In this document: positions 61,283 to 64,000 of the stretch, piece by piece
How the letters are laid out: each line of letters starts with the position of its first letter
Numbering within the stretch: position 1 is the stretch's first letter
NCBI RefSeq assembly: GCF_003859945.1
Contig: NZ_RQYM01000010.1
Span: forward strand, 1 to 64,000
Source of the DNA: Leucobacter sp. OH1287
GTDB taxonomy: Bacteria > Actinomycetota > Actinomycetes > Actinomycetales > Microbacteriaceae
Length of the DNA: 64,000 bases
Reading direction: 5' to 3'
The notes under the pieces: model-generated
What the model saw: the letters and a program-made list of their open reading frames with translations, nothing else
Databases searched by the model: none
What the model was told of the DNA's origin: nothing
Position numbers and translations under genes: made by a program

Positions 61283-62997
61283 AACAGCAGAGCGTGCTAA
61301 AACCAGACAGCCTGCAGCGGCGAGTGATCGCGCGGGCGATCCCGAACCGTCCCGCGAGAACCCCGGGGATTCTGCTCGGGATCCTCGCCGACGGCTGCGT
61401 TGTTGGTCTTTTGGCGCTGAGCATGTGGCTGATCATTCGATCCGCTGAACAGCCGCCGATTCTCTACCTCAACTTTGCGATTGTCGGGGTTCGCGCCCTC
61501 GCGATCGGCCGGGCTGCGTTCCGCTATGTTGAACGGCTCGCCAGCCACAATGCTGCATTCTCGCAGCTTGCGAACCTGCGCGCCGAAACCTTTACGGCGC
61601 TGATTCCCCGGGTGCCGGGTGCGATTGAGGAGAAGCGCCGCGGCGAGGTGCTTGCCGGGTTTATTGACGACGTTGACCAACTGCAAGACGAGCAGTTGCG
61701 CGTCCGCCAGCCGCTGATCGTCAGCACCACGGTGACTGTTCTGTCCCTGATTCTGGTTGCGGTGATCTCACCGGCCGCCGCCGTTGTTACCGCCATCTGT
61801 TTGGCGCTGACCGCGGTTTTAGCTATCTGGGTGACGGATCGCATCTCGGGTGAGACCGAGAAGGAGCTCGCCGCGTCACGTGCGGCACTAACCGACGCGA
61901 TCTTAGAGCGGGCAGAAAACTCAGAAACGCTCGCCGCGTTTAACGGGTTTGCCAGGCAGCGTGTCCTGATTGAGAAAGCGCAGACGCGGCTTGCTGAGAT
62001 TCAGTCGCGGGCCGCGATAACCGCCGGTTTAACCGCGGCGCTGCTCGGGCTCGGGCAGGGCATCGCAACACTGCTGGTCCTCTATTTTGCTGCGATCCCG
62101 TTCGATAACGGGGTTAGCGCGGCCGCTTTTGGTTTAATCGTGATCGTGCCGGCAGCAATCGCGGAGGTGTTTGTGCAGGCGCCAACCGCGCTCGCTGCCC
62201 GCAGGCGGGTTATGACGAGCGCCGCGCGGATCGCGGACCTCACCGAAAAACCGCTGCCGGAGCAGATTCCGCAGCTGCCAAGCGACCTCGCGGTTCCGGG
62301 CGAAGCGGGTGATGCCGAACCGCTTGCCGAGCCGCTTGCCGGGGCGCCGCTGCTTGAGATTCGACAGCTGAGCGTCACACACGCGGGGTCGCGCGATCCA
62401 CAAATAACCGATTTGAACCTCACGGTCGCACCGGGCGAAACCGTTGTTATCAACGGTGAGAGCGGATCCGGCAAATCAACCCTCGCGCTTGCGCTGGTGC
62501 GACTGCTCGACTATCAGGGCAGCTACCGGATCGGCGGCGTTGAGGCGAAAGAGCTGGGGGCTGCGCGGGTGCGGCAGCTCGTTGGGCTGTGTGAGCAGCG
62601 ACCACATATTTTCGACGCGGACCTCAGGCAGAACCTGAAGTTTGCCAAACCGAGCGCGAGCGACGCGGAGCTGCTGCGGGTGCTTGACCGGGTTGGCCTC
62701 GGCGAGTGGGTGTGCCAGCGTGGCGGGCTCGACACCCGGCTCGGGCAGGCCGGATCCCTTATCTCGGGCGGTCAGGCGCAGCGGATCGCGCTGGCTCGGG
62801 CGCTGCTCGCTGACTGGCGGGTGATGATTTTTGACGAGCCGACCGCGGGCGTCGACTACGATCTCGCGCAGCAGCTGGTCACCGACCTGATCGCTGCGGT
62901 GCCAGATGACAGGGCGGTTATTTTGATTACGCACTCAGATATTCCCGCTGATTTAAGCGTAAAAACAATTGAGATCGAGTCTCACACGGTACGATAA
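61279..62997 (+). CDS. cydC: Thiol reductant ABC exporter subunit CydC
   Basis: The partner subunit, 572 residues. The membrane domain spans about 30-300. ATPase: Walker A GESGSGKST (about 394), Q-loop LVGLCEQRPHIFDADLRQNL, signature ISGGQAQRIALARALL and Walker B VMIFDEPTAGVD. The heterodimer with CydD follows from the 4-base overlap (GTGA). The gene ends 65 bases before leuS. Confidence 0.94.
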   Translation: MKQQSVLKPDSLQRRVIARAIPNRPARTPGILLGILADGCVVGLLALSMWLIIRSAEQPPILYLNFAIVGVRALAIGRAAFRYVERLASHNAAFSQLANLRAETFTALIPRVPGAIEEKRRGEVLAGFIDDVDQLQDEQLRVRQPLIVSTTVTVLSLILVAVISPAAAVVTAICLALTAVLAIWVTDRISGETEKELAASRAALTDAILERAENSETLAAFNGFARQRVLIEKAQTRLAEIQSRAAITAGLTAALLGLGQGIATLLVLYFAAIPFDNGVSAAAFGLIVIVPAAIAEVFVQAPTALAARRRVMTSAARIADLTEKPLPEQIPQLPSDLAVPGEAGDAEPLAEPLAGAPLLEIRQLSVTHAGSRDPQITDLNLTVAPGETVVINGESGSGKSTLALALVRLLDYQGSYRIGGVEAKELGAARVRQLVGLCEQRPHIFDADLRQNLKFAKPSASDAELLRVLDRVGLGEWVCQRGGLDTRLGQAGSLISGGQAQRIALARALLADWRVMIFDEPTAGVDYDLAQQLVTDLIAAVPDDRAVILITHSDIPADLSVKTIEIESHTVR

Positions 62998-63062
62998 GAG
63001 TGTTTTATTTTTGCTGGTGGATCCGCCAGCGCTAATAACCTGAAATAGTTAAAAGAGGAACA

Positions 63063-64000
63063 GTGACTGAGCAAGCTGAAAACTACGATTTTCGCGCGAT
63101 TCAAGAGAAATGGCAGCAGGTTTGGGAGGCTGATCGGCCATTCGACGTCAGCAACGAGGACACTGGGCGCCCCAAAAAATACGTGCTAGATATGTTCCCG
63201 TACCCCTCCGGCGACCTGCACATGGGTCACGCGGAGGCGTTCAGCATGGGCGATGTGCTGGCTCGCTACTGGCGGTCTCGCGGCTACGATGTGCTGCACC
63301 CGATCGGCTGGGACAGCTTTGGCCTGCCCGCTGAGAACGCGGCGATTAAGCGCGGTGTGGATCCGAAAGAGTGGACCTACAACAATATTGCGCAGCAGAA
63401 AGAGAGCTTCAAAGCCTACGCACCAAGCTTCGACTGGTCGCGTGTGCTGCACACCAGCGACCCGGAATACTACCGCTGGAACCAGTGGATTTTCCTGCAG
63501 CTGTTTGAGCGCGGCCTCGCATACCGGAAAGACAGCTGGGTTAACTGGGATCCGGTAGATCAGACTGTTTTGGCGAACGAGCAGGTGCTGCCGGACGGCA
63601 CCTCTGAGCGGTCGGGCGCGATCGTTGTGAAGAAGAAGCTGACCCAGTGGTATTTCAAGATCACCGACTACGCTGAGCGGCTGCTTCAGGATCTCGACAA
63701 GCTTGAGGGCAAGTGGGCGCCGAAGGTGTTGCAGATGCAGCGCAACTGGATCGGCCGCTCCGAGGGTGCCGAGGTTGATTTTGTTGTTGAGGGCCGTGAC
63801 GAGCCGGTGCGTGTTTTCACAACCCGCCCAGACACCCTGCACGGCGCAACCTTCATGGTTGTTGCGCCAGACAGTGATCTCGCCGCTGAGCTGGTTGCTG
63901 ATGTTTCTGACGAGGTGAAGCAGCGTTTTGCCGACTACCTGGTGCAGACTCAGAAGCAGACGGAGATTGAGCGGCAGAGTGCGGATCGCGAAAAAACCGG
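63063..64000 (+). CDS. leuS: Leucyl-tRNA synthetase, 5' part
   Basis: It runs off the right end; about 312 residues are visible. Start GTG 63063 follows AGAGGAAC. The class I HIGH motif reads [12 protein letters not shown] within [14 protein letters not shown] (about residues 42-55). [24 protein letters not shown] and [18 protein letters not shown] are typical LeuS, and [13 protein letters not shown] begins the editing (CP1) domain with TTRPDTL. The KMSKS end lies outside the window. The reaction charges tRNA-Leu. Confidence 0.97.
   Translation, partial: MTEQAENYDFRAIQEKWQQVWEADRPFDVSNEDTGRPKKYVLDMFPYPSGDLHMGHAEAFSMGDVLARYWRSRGYDVLHPIGWDSFGLPAENAAIKRGVDPKEWTYNNIAQQKESFKAYAPSFDWSRVLHTSDPEYYRWNQWIFLQLFERGLAYRKDSWVNWDPVDQTVLANEQVLPDGTSERSGAIVVKKKLTQWYFKITDYAERLLQDLDKLEGKWAPKVLQMQRNWIGRSEGAEVDFVVEGRDEPVRVFTTRPDTLHGATFMVVAPDSDLAAELVADVSDEVKQRFADYLVQTQKQTEIERQSADREKT

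Noticed and set aside
63186-63842. 218-codon minus-strand ORF at the right end
   Set aside because: It is antisense to leuS, which shows the HMGH and LeuS-specific motifs in the plus frame from 63063.
1-64000. CRISPR arrays, tRNA or rRNA genes, insertion sequences, prophage
   Set aside because: No spaced direct repeats of CRISPR type, no tRNA-like cloverleaf in the gaps read, no transposase, integrase or phage structural gene among the recognised proteins.

Overview
The window is one edge of the chromosome of an actinobacterium (Actinomycetota), most likely of the Micrococcales/Microbacteriaceae type. The evidence is a division and cell wall (dcw) cluster without ftsA but with sepF, yggT and a DivIVA/Wag31 gene. 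There is also a PriA without ATPase motifs, a Rv2466c-type mycothiol-linked thioredoxin-fold protein, a Trp-associated membrane protein, MurT/GatD and a CydAB/CydDC set. DNA is GC-rich, GTG/TTG starts are common, genes often overlap by 4-8 bases, and several promoters sit 6-7 bases upstream of the start codon (leaderless). No tRNA, rRNA, insertion sequence or CRISPR array was seen.

Layout. 1-1.6 kb: a less GC-rich accessory segment with an unrecognised ORF converging on a C5-cytosine DNA methyltransferase. 1.9-20.9 kb: mraZ, rsmH, ftsL-like, ftsI, a MurE-position gene, murF, mraY, murD, ftsW, murG, murC, ftsQ, ftsZ, sepF, yggT, wag31, lspA, rluD. 21-29 kb: dnaE, nadE, msrA, ssb, a lipoprotein, ettA. 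29-32.4 kb: two thioesterases, an alpha/beta hydrolase and an unrecognised protein. 32.4-41 kb: rpoZ, metK, priA, fmt, rsmB, two DUF805 membrane proteins (the second frameshifted), rpe. 41-46 kb: hisE, hisG, hisF, hisI, trpE and the Trp membrane protein. 46-50 kb (minus strand): globin, mscS, pepN. 50-56.6 kb: thioredoxin-fold protein, rpiB, Nei-type glycosylase, murT, gatD, yceI, App1-type phosphatase. 56.9-64 kb: cydA, cydB, cydD, cydC and the 5' part of leuS.

How it works together. The dcw block makes lipid II (murF, mraY, murD, murG, murC), places it at the septum (ftsW, ftsI, ftsQ, ftsL, ftsZ, sepF) and directs polar growth (wag31). MurT/GatD amidates the stem-peptide glutamate. The odd link is the gene at the murE position: it keeps the MurE fold outline and a P-loop, but lacks the N-terminal domain and the catalytic residues, so the third stem residue must be added by something outside this window or by an unusual route.

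Other signals that stand out: (i) the palindrome GGATCC occurs about 95 times by eye count between 1.9 and 64 kb, in all three reading frames, several times more than composition predicts; (ii) a 22-base repeat array followed by two DnaA boxes upstream of ssb; (iii) mirror-image MraZ box arrays flanking the mraZ promoter; (iv) stacked hairpins that would hide the cydA ribosome binding site; (v) a C6 tract that breaks the second DUF805 gene; (vi) a MurT with no zinc-ribbon cysteines.
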